Assembly (NCBI GenBank): GCA_964622455.1
Contig: CAZUQP010000002.1
Span: 1-22,522, forward strand
Source of the DNA: CAZUQP01 sp964622455
GTDB taxonomy: Bacteria > Pseudomonadota > Gammaproteobacteria > DSM-16500
Reading direction: 5' to 3'
Length of the DNA stretch: 22,522 bases
The notes beneath the pieces are model-generated. The model was given only the letters and a program-made list of their open reading frames with translations. It was not told where the DNA came from and did not search any database. Numbering within the stretch: the first letter of the stretch is position 1; the number at the start of each line of letters is the position of its first letter. Both the position numbers and the translations under genes were made by a program. Positions 1-6,010 of the stretch are shown in pieces.

Positions 1-2
1 TA

Positions 3-21
3 CGGCGCACAAAGTGCGCCT
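3..21. repeat. GC-rich hairpin at the left edge
   Basis: A perfect 7-bp inverted repeat, GGCGCAC-AAA-GTGCGCC, occupies 4-20. No T-run follows on either strand, so it is not an obvious intrinsic terminator. It resembles in design the GC-rich hairpins at 5511-5532 and 12579-12640 and may belong to the same class of dispersed palindromes. The rest of 1-203 shows no coding signal that I can support. Confidence 0.5.
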
Positions 22-203
22 AACCCTGGGCTAAATTAGTTCCAGTGCCGTAGGCCCTGAAAAGACAAAGCGTCTTGTAGTACAGAAAACCTGATTTCAG
101 ACTATGTGGGTTTCAACTCATTGGCCTGAAAACACGAAAACTTGCTACAATAAATTCGACAGTCAATGTCAGATCAAGTTTAGATTTTAACTTTTTACTT
201 AGA

Positions 204-1376
204 TCAGGGACGAATAGGTAAAAGAGGTGTGCTAAGATTATTGTTATCTTTCTCTTCTCCATCATTTCCTTCCTTTTCGTCGTTAATGTCTATAATATTT
301 TTTTGAGTGGCAGAAGTTGCTACTTGTTGATTATTATTTAAAGAGGGAACAGCTCTAAATAAATTTAAATTATCTTGGGCATTCCTGCGAGAAATGAGGA
401 GCGTTTGTCTATTATTATCTTGATCCCTCTGTCTACGCGAAGCTTGTTCACAAAAATAGTTTGCTATTCCAATGAGTATCAGGATAGCACCTATTATATC
501 CGATTCTATTTTTTGTCTTTTGTTATCATATCCCCATCCCGTTAATCCTAATATCAGTAATAATAAACCTGCAGCGCCTATTGCTCTTACTACTATTTTT
601 TGAAATGTAAGGCAATTTTTTTCTTCATGCTGATGCGAAAGACTCAATTGATTCATAATTGCATCCTGATAATCTACAGCAGGAATAGGAGTAAGATCTG
701 GTGTGAGATTTTTTTCTTCTGATGATAAAGAGTTTTGATGAGATTGTGTTCTCAGAACAGCATTCTTTCCACTTTTTATTTGCTTGGATTGTTGGGTCAA
801 TAAAATGTTAACAAGATTAATATATTTCTGCGCTATGTGTTTATCAATGAGCAGTTTTTCTGACGGAGATAGCAGTAATGAATCACTAAGTAATTTTTTA
901 AAAAAAGTTTCTGCTTTTATTATAAGATCTTCTTCTTTTTTTTCATCCAATGGATTTTTTTGCCATTTATTGTTTAACACGTTAGATAATAAATGTAATT
1001 GCCTATTTACAGGTATTTTTTCAATACTTAAGAAGATATTGTCAATTTCAGCTATAAGATTATTACATACTTTAAGATCTACTGAAGAGTCAGTGCCCCC
1101 CCCTAAAGGAATTACAATTGGAGGAGTGTTTTGAAATGCTGCCTCATACCATTTTTCAGTACATTGCTTAAATAGACGATTAACTCTACGCAAATTTAAA
1201 AAGTCTTTCGTATTTTGAATAACAAACGATAAAATATATTCATTAGATAGCCTATCGTGAAAAGCTGTCATACCCATTTTTTTCACTTCTTTTTTCTTTT
1301 TTTCTTGCTGATCGTCATTACCTATCTGTAATTGAATTAGCTGAGTTGATGGATGACTTTTATTCTGACGTTGCAT
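204..1376 (-). CDS. Putative type IV effector: F-box-like protein with two membrane helices
   Basis: Unrecognised 390-aa protein. Residues about 39-80 read as an F-box-like segment: a short LSNEYILSF helix, then DFLNLRRVNRLFKQ, matching the F-box pattern in which a leucine-rich helix is followed by L-x-x-V-x-(K/R)-x-F. F-box domains dock to eukaryotic Skp1 in SCF ubiquitin ligases, and some Legionella effectors carry them. Two hydrophobic helices (about 261-281 and 293-309) form a likely membrane hairpin. The tail is acidic (DEKEGNDGEEKD, followed by LSTPLLPIRP) and resembles the E-block signal of Dot/Icm substrates. The start ATG has GGAG 5 nt upstream. A PmrA-like box lies 52 nt upstream of the start. 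The region is more AT-rich than the neighbouring housekeeping genes. The effector role and host membrane location are inferred; the F-box match is by eye and is the weakest step. Confidence 0.6.
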   Translation of the reverse strand: MQRQNKSHPSTQLIQLQIGNDDQQEKKKKEVKKMGMTAFHDRLSNEYILSFVIQNTKDFLNLRRVNRLFKQCTEKWYEAAFQNTPPIVIPLGGGTDSSVDLKVCNNLIAEIDNIFLSIEKIPVNRQLHLLSNVLNNKWQKNPLDEKKEEDLIIKAETFFKKLLSDSLLLSPSEKLLIDKHIAQKYINLVNILLTQQSKQIKSGKNAVLRTQSHQNSLSSEEKNLTPDLTPIPAVDYQDAIMNQLSLSHQHEEKNCLTFQKIVVRAIGAAGLLLLILGLTGWGYDNKRQKIESDIIGAILILIGIANYFCEQASRRQRDQDNNRQTLLISRRNAQDNLNLFRAVPSLNNNQQVATSATQKNIIDINDEKEGNDGEEKDNNNLSTPLLPIRP

Positions 1377-1427
1377 AATGCTCCATGAATACTTATACTT
1401 TTAGTATGAGATAAATTTTACTTGTCC

Positions 1428-1447
1428 AACATTAAGTAAATATTAAT
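1428..1447 (-). promoter_or_regulatory. PmrA-like box upstream of the F-box-like gene
   Basis: On the minus strand this reads ATTAATATTTACTTAATGTT: two TTAAT(A/G)TT units 11 bp apart. The PmrA site described for Legionella and Coxiella is a direct repeat of about cTTAATatT separated by 2 nt. Here only the first base and one base of the second unit differ. It lies 52 bp before the start codon, the right region for an activator site at a promoter. The -10 element downstream is not clear; TATCTC at 1408-1413 is one weak candidate. Confidence 0.6.
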
Positions 1448-1563
1448 GGTCATAGAACAAAAGGAAAGGGAAAGGGGTCAAGTGTCAGCATCATGCACTC
1501 CAGGTGCACTCCAATTGGAATTTTTGAATTTAGCGAAAACCTTGAAACCAGCGCCAGGCTTGA

Positions 1564-1637
1564 TCGGGGTGACAAGATTCGAACTTGCGGCCCCTGCCTC
1601 CCGAAAGCAGTGCTCTACCAGGCTGAGCTACACCCCG
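1564..1637 (-). tRNA. tRNA-Pro (anticodon CGG)
   Basis: The minus strand folds as a full 74-nt cloverleaf. Acceptor stem CGGGGTG/CACCCCG, D arm GCTC/GAGC, anticodon stem CTGCT/GGCAG with loop TTCGGGA (anticodon CGG), 5-nt variable loop GGGCC, T arm GCAAG/CTTGT with TTCGAAT. CGG reads the proline codon CCG. The discriminator is A and the next bases are TCA, so the 3' CCA is not encoded and must be added by nucleotidyltransferase. The 5' end lies 4 nt after the ispB stop codon on the same strand, so it probably matures from an ispB read-through transcript. Confidence 0.95.
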
Positions 1638-1641
1638 TTCA

Positions 1642-2610
1642 TTAATAATTTCTGGCTACCACAAATTCAGCAAGATCTTGCAGTGATTTGCGATAGGGTG
1701 ATTCGGGAATTTGGGTTAAACTTTCCATCGCTTCTTCTGCGTGCAGTTTTGCAGCGTTTGCAGTGTACTCGATGGCGCGAGTGGATTCAATAATTGCTAA
1801 AATAGAATCAAGATTTTTTGTTGATCCTGTTTTAATGGCTTTTCGGATCAATTTAACTTCGGCAGGTTTTCCTAAACGTAATGCATGAATTAAAGGCAAA
1901 GTGGGTTTCCCTTCCGCTAAATCATCGCCTCTGTTTTTTCCCATTTCATTGGCAGAAGAACAATAATCCATCGCATCATCAATCAATTGATAAGCAGTAC
2001 CGAGCGAAAGACCATATTTTTGCATGGCAGCCATTTGGTTTGGATGATAATGACAAAGGGCCGCACCAATTTGAGAGGCTACTTCAAATAATTTGGCTGT
2101 TTTGCGCTGGATGATATTGTAATACAATTGTTCCGTGGTATCAGGATTATGACGATTAATTAACTGTGAAACTTCACCTTCTGCAATGAGATTGGTGGCA
2201 TTGGAAAAAATAGTCATAATTTCTAAGTTTTGTAATTTCACGATTAATTGAAATGCGCGTGAATAAAGAAAATCACCGACCAAAACACTCGATTCATTGC
2301 CCCAAATGTGATTGGCTGTTTGGTTGCCTCTGCGTAATGCCGAACTATCTACCACATCATCGTGCAATAAAGTGGCTGTGTGAATCAGTTCAATCGCCGC
2401 TGCAAGATCAATGTGCTGTTGCCCTTGATGTTCGAGCGCGCGTGCTGTCAATAACACAATGAGCGGACGAATCCGTTTTCCGCCGCACGTTAAGATGTAG
2501 TCGACCAATTGGTTGATGAAAGGAACATCGGATGAGAGCTCCGAACAGATAAATTTATCCGTTGCTGTCAGGTCAGCTTGCACAGGGGAGCGTATGAGTT
2601 CCAAGGACAT
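1642..2610 (-). CDS. ispB: Octaprenyl (polyprenyl) diphosphate synthase
   Basis: A trans-prenyltransferase that extends farnesyl diphosphate with isopentenyl diphosphate to make the long side chain of ubiquinone or menaquinone in the cytoplasm. The 322 aa match the usual length of about 320. Visible motifs: GGKRIRP (43-49) for substrate phosphate binding; first aspartate-rich motif DDVVD (84-88) followed by ALRRG; second motif LIDDAMD (209-215); GKNRGDDL and EGKPTLPLI after it, all typical of IspB. It is divergent from rplU-rpmA, the usual gammaproteobacterial order. The chain length of the product (C40 or other) cannot be read from sequence alone. Confidence 0.95.
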   Translation of the reverse strand: MSLELIRSPVQADLTATDKFICSELSSDVPFINQLVDYILTCGGKRIRPLIVLLTARALEHQGQQHIDLAAAIELIHTATLLHDDVVDSSALRRGNQTANHIWGNESSVLVGDFLYSRAFQLIVKLQNLEIMTIFSNATNLIAEGEVSQLINRHNPDTTEQLYYNIIQRKTAKLFEVASQIGAALCHYHPNQMAAMQKYGLSLGTAYQLIDDAMDYCSSANEMGKNRGDDLAEGKPTLPLIHALRLGKPAEVKLIRKAIKTGSTKNLDSILAIIESTRAIEYTANAAKLHAEEAMESLTQIPESPYRKSLQDLAEFVVARNY

Positions 2611-2649
2611 AGGGGACCGATTCTCTTAGTTTCTTCTTTGGCAAGCGGA

Positions 2650-2679
2650 ATGCTATTAGTGAAGGCAATAGTATGTCAA
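2650..2679 (-). promoter_or_regulatory. Sigma-70 promoter for ispB
   Basis: On the minus strand a perfect -35 TTGACA (2679-2674) is followed after 18 nt by TAGCAT (2655-2650), a 4/6 match to the -10 consensus. Transcription would begin about 30 bp before the ispB start codon. Confidence 0.55.
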
Positions 2680-2717
2680 GTTATCCATTTTATTCAAGCA
2701 TTAGCACAAATTTGTCC

Positions 2718-2746
2718 TTGCATGACCTACCTCCATGACCTATAAT
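2718..2746 (+). promoter_or_regulatory. Sigma-70 promoter for rplU-rpmA
   Basis: TTGCAT (2718-2723), a 17-nt spacer and a perfect TATAAT (2741-2746). This is one of the strongest promoters visible in the window, as expected for ribosomal protein genes. The predicted leader to the rplU ATG is about 35-40 nt. Confidence 0.75.
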
Positions 2747-2790
2747 CGCACTCATTTTCAAAATGATAAAAGAACATTGGAGTAGTGAAC

Positions 2791-3099
2791 ATGTACGCAG
2801 TGATTAGGAGCGGCGGCCAGCAATTTCGGGTGATAGAAGGACAAACTCTTAAAGTAGCTAAAATAGCGGCTGAAGTAGGCGAAACCGTTGACTTTGATAA
2901 AGTGTTGATGGTGGCCAATGGCGATGATATTAAAGTGGGAAAGCCTTATCTATCAGGCAATAAAGTAGCTGCGGCCATTGTATCTCATGGGCGCCATAAA
3001 AAAATTCATATCATGAAATTCAGACGTCGTAAGCATCATCAAAAACAAATGGGCCATCGACAAGACTATACCGAAATTAAGATTACCCAGATTACTTAA
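2791..3099 (+). CDS. rplU: 50S ribosomal protein L21
   Basis: Large-subunit ribosomal protein L21, which binds 23S rRNA. The protein begins MYAVIRSGGQQFRV, the family signature, and ends with the basic FRRRKHHQKQMGHRQ segment followed by YTEIKITQI. At 102 aa it matches the E. coli protein (103 aa). I chose the ATG at 2791 rather than the in-frame GTG two codons upstream, because GGAG ends 8 nt before it and the family starts at MYAV. It is followed after 23 nt by rpmA in one operon. Confidence 0.97.
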   Translation: MYAVIRSGGQQFRVIEGQTLKVAKIAAEVGETVDFDKVLMVANGDDIKVGKPYLSGNKVAAAIVSHGRHKKIHIMKFRRRKHHQKQMGHRQDYTEIKITQIT

Positions 3100-3122
3100 A
3101 GCTTTTTAAGAGGATTTTAGCA

Positions 3123-3398
3123 ATGGCACATAAAAAAGCGGGTGGGAGTACTCGAAATGGTCGTGACTCAAACCCAAAATACCTTGGCGTTAAACGTTTT
3201 GGCGGCCAGTTGGTTGATGCAGGCACCATTATCGTTCGGCAACGCGGCACTAAATATCATCCAGGACGTCATGTCGGGATAGGCAGAGATCATACGTTGT
3301 ATGCCTTAGTACCCGGTAAAGTGGTATTTGGTATTAAAGGTGCTCTAAGAAAACATTGCGTGAGTATTGAACCTTTAGATACTGAAACTGCTGCATAA
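3123..3398 (+). CDS. rpmA: 50S ribosomal protein L27
   Basis: Large-subunit protein L27, whose N-terminal tail reaches towards the peptidyl transferase centre. The N-terminus MAHKKAGGSTRNGRDS is canonical with no extra leader to cleave, so it is of the proteobacterial type rather than the Firmicutes type. GTKYHPGRHVGIGRDHTLYA is also typical. At 91 aa it is a few residues longer than the E. coli protein (85). An AGAGGA ribosome binding site precedes the start. An intrinsic terminator follows 20 nt after the stop. Confidence 0.97.
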   Translation: MAHKKAGGSTRNGRDSNPKYLGVKRFGGQLVDAGTIIVRQRGTKYHPGRHVGIGRDHTLYALVPGKVVFGIKGALRKHCVSIEPLDTETAA

Positions 3399-3418
3399 CC
3401 CTTAGTTAACATTATGTG

Positions 3419-3447
3419 AAAGCCTCCCGAAAGCGAGGCTTTTTTTT
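3419..3447 (+). terminator. Intrinsic terminator between rpmA and obgE
   Basis: AAGCCTC (3420-3426) pairs perfectly with GAGGCTT (3435-3441) around an 8-nt loop, followed directly by an unbroken run of T to 3447. It is a textbook rho-independent terminator. The obgE start codon lies only 4 nt after the T-run, so transcripts made from the rplU promoter must pass this hairpin to express obgE. Confidence 0.9.
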
Positions 3448-3451
3448 GCGT

Positions 3452-4519
3452 ATGAAATTTATTGACGAAGCAAAGATCAGCGTTCAAGCAGGTGACGGCG
3501 GTAATGGATGCTGTAGTTTTCTGCGCCTTAAATTTATGCCTAATGGAGGGCCTGATGGCGGCGATGGGGGCGATGGCGGCAGTATTTTTCTGCTAGCGGA
3601 TGAAGGGATTAATACCTTAATTGATTACCGTTATACAAAAGCCTTTCAAGCAGTAAACGGCGAAAAAGGCCGCGGTAGAAACTGTTCAGGCAAGGCAGGC
3701 GGTGATTTGGTGCTGCGGGTGCCAGTGGGCACCATGATTTATGATCAAGATACTGATGAGCTAATGGGTGATTTAATCCATCACGGGCAACGAATGTGTG
3801 TGGCACAAGGCGGGGCCCATGGTATTGGCAACGCGCGCTTTAAAAGCAGCATAAACCGTTCTCCAAGACGCACCATTCCAGGCCGTCCAGGTGAAAAACG
3901 AAATTTACGTTTAGAATTAAAAGTGTTGGCAGATGTTGGTTTGGTTGGCATGCCAAATGCAGGCAAATCCACTTTAATTCACGCAATTTCAGCGGCTCGG
4001 CCCAAAGTTGCTGATTATCCTTTTACGACATTGCATCCTAATCTTGGGGTCGTTCGGGTATCGCAGCATCGCAGTTTTGTTGTGGCTGATATTCCAGGTT
4101 TAATAAAAGGGGCTGCGGAAGGTGCGGGGCTCGGTATTCGTTTTTTAAAACATGTGATGCGTACGCGTTTATTATTTCATATGGTGGATGTAGCGCCTTT
4201 GGATGAAACTGATCCTGTTGAAATAGTGCGTGCTATTACTGAAGAATTACAAAAATTTAGTCCTGAATTATATGCTAAAGAACGCTGGTTGGTTTTAAAT
4301 AAGATTGATCTTTTGCCAGAGGATATAGCCAATGTTTATTGTGATGATATCGTCAAGCGTCTCCAATGGACGGGCAAAGTATTTAAAATTTCAGGATTAA
4401 GTCATAAAGGTACTGATGTATTAACGCAAGAAGCGATGCGGTATTTGGAGCAGCGGCAAGAAGTTAGTAATGACTCCGGTAATGCTGATACGACTGATCC
4501 ATCATCCAACAAAAAATAA
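3452..4519 (+). CDS. obgE: Obg-family GTPase (ObgE/CgtA)
   Basis: Essential GTPase that associates with the 50S subunit and acts in ribosome assembly and stress signalling. The 355-aa protein has the glycine-rich Obg domain (1-158, including GGPDGGDGGDGG at 32-43) and the G domain: GMPNAGKS (G1, 166-173), TT (192-193, G2), DIPG (213-216, G3), NKID (283-286, G4) and the later ISGLSHKG (G5). The C-terminal tail is short and hydrophilic. The start at 3452 gives the family N-terminus MKFIDEAKI; an upstream GTG at 3416 would put a terminator hairpin inside the gene. The start is odd: the only purine-rich match, GAGG, is 13 nt away and locked in the terminator stem. Confidence 0.95.
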   Translation: MKFIDEAKISVQAGDGGNGCCSFLRLKFMPNGGPDGGDGGDGGSIFLLADEGINTLIDYRYTKAFQAVNGEKGRGRNCSGKAGGDLVLRVPVGTMIYDQDTDELMGDLIHHGQRMCVAQGGAHGIGNARFKSSINRSPRRTIPGRPGEKRNLRLELKVLADVGLVGMPNAGKSTLIHAISAARPKVADYPFTTLHPNLGVVRVSQHRSFVVADIPGLIKGAAEGAGLGIRFLKHVMRTRLLFHMVDVAPLDETDPVEIVRAITEELQKFSPELYAKERWLVLNKIDLLPEDIANVYCDDIVKRLQWTGKVFKISGLSHKGTDVLTQEAMRYLEQRQEVSNDSGNADTTDPSSNKK

Positions 4520-4556
4520 AATATTGTATTATTTAAATACATACTATAATCACTCA

Positions 4557-4589
4557 AAATCAATTAATTTGTACAAAATTAATTGATTT
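4557..4589. repeat. Perfect 14-bp inverted repeat downstream of obgE
   Basis: The arms AAATCAATTAATTT (4557-4570) and AAATTAATTGATTT (4576-4589) are exact reverse complements separated by GTACA. It begins 38 nt after the obgE stop. No run of T follows, so it is not a classical terminator, though an AT-rich stem of this length could protect the mRNA 3' end. It could also be a binding site for a dimeric regulator. Confidence 0.75.
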
Positions 4590-4802
4590 CAATATACCCG
4601 TTAATTTCAGCTATCCAAGAGATCTATAAAATAATGCTATTAATTTACGCATTTTATTTTTTCTGGTTAAGTTGTTTTCATTTTATGAGTAAATAATTTG
4701 ATCTTATTTTTCTCAGGTTTTTTTGTGTGTTCAACAGCTTAGAGCGAATGAATCAATCGGTTTTTAGTAAAATATATTTTAATATTCAAAATGTTATCTT
4801 GC

Positions 4803-4819
4803 ATTTTCAGGCTGAAAAT
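4803..4819. promoter_or_regulatory. Palindrome at the L,D-transpeptidase promoter, possible operator
   Basis: ATTTTCAG-G-CTGAAAAT is a perfect 8-bp inverted repeat around one base. It sits 10 bp upstream of a TATAAT box (4830-4835), where the -35 element should be, and no good -35 hexamer is present. Position and symmetry suggest a dimeric regulator that replaces or blocks -35 recognition. The regulator is unknown. Confidence 0.5.
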
Positions 4820-4829
4820 TCTTGGGGCG

Positions 4830-4835
4830 TATAAT
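4830..4835 (+). promoter_or_regulatory. -10 box for the L,D-transpeptidase gene
   Basis: A perfect TATAAT located 36 bp upstream of the chosen start at 4872, giving a leader of about 30 nt that contains AGGAGG. There is no recognisable -35 at the right distance; a TTGCAT at 4799-4804 is 25 nt away, too far. The -35 region is occupied by the palindrome at 4803-4819. Confidence 0.5.
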
Positions 4836-4871
4836 AAAAATGAAGAGCTAAAAGTAAGAGGAGGAAAAAAT

Positions 4872-5489
4872 ATGTGCAAAATAGAGCGATGGCGAATAAG
4901 CGTTCTATGCTTATGCTTTATTTTTTCCTCAATCTTAAGCGGCTGTGCAAGTCAGACGTCGCCTTTTGCACCTGCATCGGATGATTTTGCAGCCAACTCC
5001 AATCTTCCTTTGTATCATGGGCAAGCGCCTTATTCTTCTTCTTACAATGAAGCAAAGTATGTGTCACGTCTTCCACAAAGCATCAACTTAGGAAGAGAAA
5101 AAGTCATTTTAGTGGACCCTAGAGCATTTGCTTGGGGTGCATATGATGAAAATGGAGAATTGGTGAGAGGCGGGATTGCAACTGCTGGCGCTGATTTTTG
5201 TCAAGATGAAGGACGTCCTTGCCGCACATCAGTGGGTACATTTCGTATTTATTCGTTGGGAGGCGAAGGCTGTATATCAAAAAGCTATCCGATTGGCAAA
5301 GGCGGATCTTTAATGCCTTATTGTATGTTCTTCCATGGAGGCCAATCTTTACATGGATCACCTGATCAAATGTTTGTAGAAGCAAACATTAGTCATGGTT
5401 GCGTTCATATGAGAATTCCAGATGTTGAATGGTTACGCTATAATTTCGCGCGTGTGGGCACCAAAGTAGTGGTTTTGCCGTATGATTAA
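4872..5489 (+). CDS. L,D-transpeptidase (YkuD domain) lipoprotein
   Basis: Predicted periplasmic enzyme of the YkuD family, which forms 3-3 peptidoglycan cross-links or attaches proteins to peptidoglycan. The 205-aa protein has a lipoprotein signal peptide: positive N-terminus, hydrophobic stretch about 9-22 and lipobox LSGC with lipidated Cys25; Ala26 and Ser27 follow, which predicts outer-membrane sorting. The catalytic domain has HGG (155-157), LHGSP (160-164) and the active-site signature SHGCVHMR with Cys177. I chose the ATG at 4872 because AGGAGG lies 7 nt upstream and because the earlier in-frame start (4791) precedes the promoter -10 box. Several extra cysteines (110, 117, 134, 151) could form disulfides. 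The exact reaction and lipid anchoring are inferred. Confidence 0.9.
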   Translation: MCKIERWRISVLCLCFIFSSILSGCASQTSPFAPASDDFAANSNLPLYHGQAPYSSSYNEAKYVSRLPQSINLGREKVILVDPRAFAWGAYDENGELVRGGIATAGADFCQDEGRPCRTSVGTFRIYSLGGEGCISKSYPIGKGGSLMPYCMFFHGGQSLHGSPDQMFVEANISHGCVHMRIPDVEWLRYNFARVGTKVVVLPYD

Positions 5490-5510
5490 AACATTCTTTT
5501 TTCTTCCGAT

Positions 5511-5532
5511 TGCCGCGAATAAGCTCGCGGCA
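5511..5532. repeat. Dispersed palindrome (REP-like), copy 1
   Basis: TGCCGCGA-ATAAGC-TCGCGGCA, a perfect 8-bp stem between the transpeptidase and rpsT stops. The same stem recurs exactly at 12620-12640, with a related loop and a shared CG after the right arm. It lies between convergent genes, a usual place for REP elements, and may serve as a two-way transcript end, although no T-run follows it. Confidence 0.7.
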
Positions 5533-5548
5533 CGGGAGGAAACTCGAG

Positions 5549-5887
5549 TTATTCCGCAGCTTTTGCGGCTTTTGATCGACTGGATTTTGATTTTGCCTTT
5601 GTGGTTTTTGCAACCGCCGCGCCCTCAACCATTTTCTTAACGCTTGCAGTCAAACGGCTTTTATGTCGGGCTGCTTTATTTTTATGAATTAATCCTTTAT
5701 CCGCCATACGGTCAATGACAGGCTGTGCTGCTTTTAATGCTTCTTCAGCTGATTTTTTATCACCAGTTGCAACTGCTGTTAGGACTTTTTTGATGTAAGT
5801 GCGTACCATCGAGCGCAAACTTGCATTATGCTGCCGATGTTTTTCCGCCTGACGCGCACGTTTTTTCGCGGATTTAATATTAGCCAA
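5549..5887 (-). CDS. rpsT: 30S ribosomal protein S20 with extended C-terminus
   Basis: Small-subunit protein S20, binding 16S rRNA. The N-terminus MANIKSAKKRARQAEKHRQH and the segment HKNKAARHKSRLT are canonical. The start codon is TTG (5887), with GGAGGA 5 nt upstream; a UUG start is also found in E. coli rpsT, where it is part of autoregulation. The protein is 112 aa against about 87 in E. coli. The extra length is a Lys/Ala/Ser-rich tail after KKMVEGAAVAKTTK. It is divergent from murJ; the -35 elements of the two genes overlap on opposite strands. Confidence 0.95.
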   Translation of the reverse strand: MANIKSAKKRARQAEKHRQHNASLRSMVRTYIKKVLTAVATGDKKSAEEALKAAQPVIDRMADKGLIHKNKAARHKSRLTASVKKMVEGAAVAKTTKAKSKSSRSKAAKAAE

Positions 5888-5927
5888 GCTATTCCTCCAA
5901 GAATTTAGAACACCTAAGAAAGCCGCT

Positions 5928-5957
5928 AATATTGCCTTCTTCTGCTGCGCTTGTCAA
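5928..5957 (-). promoter_or_regulatory. Promoter for rpsT
   Basis: On the minus strand a perfect TTGACA (5957-5952), an 18-nt spacer and AATATT (5933-5928, 4/6). The -35 hexamer overlaps the proposed murJ -35 on the other strand, so the two promoters could compete for polymerase. Confidence 0.5.
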
Positions 5958-5979
5958 TTTAAGTATGGTAGGATAAAGC
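5951..5979 (+). promoter_or_regulatory. Weak promoter for murJ
   Basis: TTGTCA (5951-5956), a 17-nt spacer and TAAAGC (5974-5979). The -35 is good and the -10 moderate. It shares five bases with the rpsT -35 on the other strand. Confidence 0.35.
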
Positions 5980-6010
5980 AATTTTAATAACGGTTATAAG
6001 CCATACTTTC

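Larger units (their letters stand above)
4520..4871. other. AT-rich intergenic region of 352 bp between obgE and the L,D-transpeptidase
   Basis: No coding sequence is supported here. The region holds two perfect inverted repeats, given separately (4557-4589 and 4803-4819), a TATAAT box at 4830-4835 and a strong AGGAGG ribosome binding site at 4859-4864. The middle part (about 4590-4790) is AT-rich with no structure I can name. Confidence 0.7.

Noticed and set aside
784..1134. Plus-strand ORF of 116 codons inside the F-box-like gene
   Set aside because: It lies wholly opposite the longer gene, has no ribosome binding site and has composition expected from the complement of an AT-rich gene.
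1446..1793. Plus-strand ORF of 115 codons across the tRNA-Pro and ispB 3' end
   Set aside because: It reads through the complement of a clear tRNA and of ispB; the product has no coherent features.
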